From Tritrichomonas musculus (taxonomy: Eukaryota; Parabasalia; Tritrichomonadida; Tritrichomonadidae): a DNA stretch of 64,000 bases. The first letter of the stretch is position 1. Each line of letters opens with the position of its first letter. Below the pieces are notes generated by a model that saw only the letters and a list, made by a program, of their open reading frames with translations, ran no database searches and was not told the origin of the DNA. The position numbers and the translations under genes are program-made. Shown piece after piece: positions 63,204 to 64,000 of this stretch. The DNA lies in NCBI GenBank assembly GCA_039105265.1, contig JAPFFF010000021.1:1860001-1924000 (forward strand). The letters are read 5' to 3'.

Positions 63204-63488
63204 ATAACATTAAATTAACAACTACTGCCATCAATAAGTTTACAGGGGAATTTGGCTTCAAGTATTTGCTTCCATTATTTAATAGAAATCGAAATTTTGA
63301 TAAAGAAAATTGAATAAGAATATAACTTTTTGATAAAGTCCGAAACTAAATATTGATTATTTTCACTTTTTGAATATTAATTTTTTTTATTTTATTGAAC
63401 TTTCCAATTTTTGAATATTACTGTTAAATAGCAAAATAAGAATCTATTAAGATTCTTTTATAAAAAATTATAACGTTTGTTATTTAAT

Positions 63489-63750
63489 TCCAGGATGTTT
63501 ATTTTATTCCAGGATAACCGTTTAAGATGGTTTAATATTTAACCATGTCGATTATCAACCAAAATATAATTCAAAAATTGAATTAAAAACGATCAATCAT
63601 CCTGGGATTATAATTGAGAAGGAAAAATTTGAATAAAAAAGGTAAGGAAAAAATCATAAATTTTTAAAAAAAATACAAACTTTTTATATGAGCTTATTGA
63701 AATTTTATTATTAAAAAACGGTTATCCTGGAATAAAATTAAAATCCTTGA
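63489..63750. mobile_element. MITE-like element with ~35-bp inverted repeats (262 bp)
   Basis: TTTTATTCCAGGATAACCGTTT at 63502-63523 is matched exactly by the complement of 63716-63737. The similarity extends outwards with mismatches to about 63489 and 63750. CCAGGAT occurs twice in the left repeat, and ATCCTGGGATTATAA lies in the centre. No coding frame. The target duplication is not clear. Confidence 0.65.
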
Positions 63751-64000
63751 AAAAAATTATAAACGTTACAAATAAGAATGAAACTTTTTACTAATAATAT
63801 TCAAAATTTTGAATACAATCATATATTCAATACTTATAATATTCAAATTTTTACAGTATAATTGCATACAATATTCTTTATTAGAATATATCAATAAAAA
63901 ATAAAGTCTCTGATTTATTTCTTCTTTATAAAATATATTAATAAATATAAAAATTAAATAATTAATAAATTTTTATTGATATAATGAAATAATTAAAATA
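63751..64000. other. AT-rich right edge; nothing seen
   Basis: TA-rich sequence with short AATATTCAAA repeats. No gene is seen before the window ends. Confidence 0.4.

Noticed and set aside
1..64000. CRISPR arrays or bacterial operon signals
   Set aside because: No regularly spaced short repeats with unique spacers and no ribosome-binding sites; gene content is eukaryotic throughout.

Overview
ORGANISM. The window looks like nuclear DNA of a trichomonad (Parabasalia). I would guess a Tritrichomonas/Trichomonas relative, but the species cannot be fixed from sequence alone. Reasons: very AT-rich DNA; intron-free genes using all three standard stop codons; a mitochondrial-type Hsp70 with a short MLSS-type presequence of the kind used for hydrogenosomes; a giant BspA-like leucine-rich-repeat surface protein; transcription starts of the trichomonad initiator type (TCA+1YWWTTA) about 10 nt before the ATG at several genes; many stop codons that overlap TAAA, the trichomonad poly(A) signal; and abundant decayed DNA transposons.

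LAYOUT. Positions 1-48,915 are gene-dense. In order: N-terminal part of an axonemal-type dynein heavy chain (minus, cut by the left edge), inositol tetrakisphosphate 1-kinase, a two-repeat Myb protein, an alpha-helical unknown, VPS45, a coiled-coil protein, a CaaX-ended ubiquitin-fold (UBL3/MUB-like) protein, a DENN-domain protein, a large coiled-coil protein with a Cys-pair tail (QRICH2-like?), proteasome subunit RPN2, a TMEM53/DUF829 protein, enkurin, a GCN5-type acetyltransferase with bromodomain, a small coiled-coil protein, hydrogenosomal Hsp70, casein kinase 2 beta, TOR kinase, a protein with a complete von Willebrand A metal site, and the BspA-like surface protein. Positions 48,916-64,000 hold no convincing intact gene and form a transposon graveyard.

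HOW THE GENES RELATE. Trichomonad genes are transcribed singly, so no operon is implied. Themes that recur are the flagellar axoneme (dynein, enkurin, perhaps the large coiled-coil protein), membrane traffic (VPS45, DENN, prenylated ubiquitin-fold protein), growth signalling (TOR, CK2 beta, inositol phosphate kinase), proteostasis (RPN2, Hsp70) and chromatin (GCN5, Myb).

MOBILE DNA. The most notable content is a set of mobile elements defined by terminal inverted repeats (TIRs) and target-site duplications (TSDs), none with an intact transposase. They are: a 415-bp foldback/MITE at 7.5-7.9 kb; an 861-bp element with 8-bp TSDs at 10.2-11.1 kb; two TA-flanked Tc1/mariner-like elements (18.4-19.8 kb and 52.2-53.6 kb) with CCC termini; a possible TTAA-flanked element around 51.2-53.9 kb; and a nested structure at 55.6-60.4 kb. 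In the nested structure an element with nearly identical ~458-bp inverted repeats was interrupted twice, once by a 9-bp-TSD Mutator-like element and once by a relative of itself. The flanking arms make it possible to reconstruct the empty sites exactly. A 262-bp MITE-like hairpin lies near the right edge.
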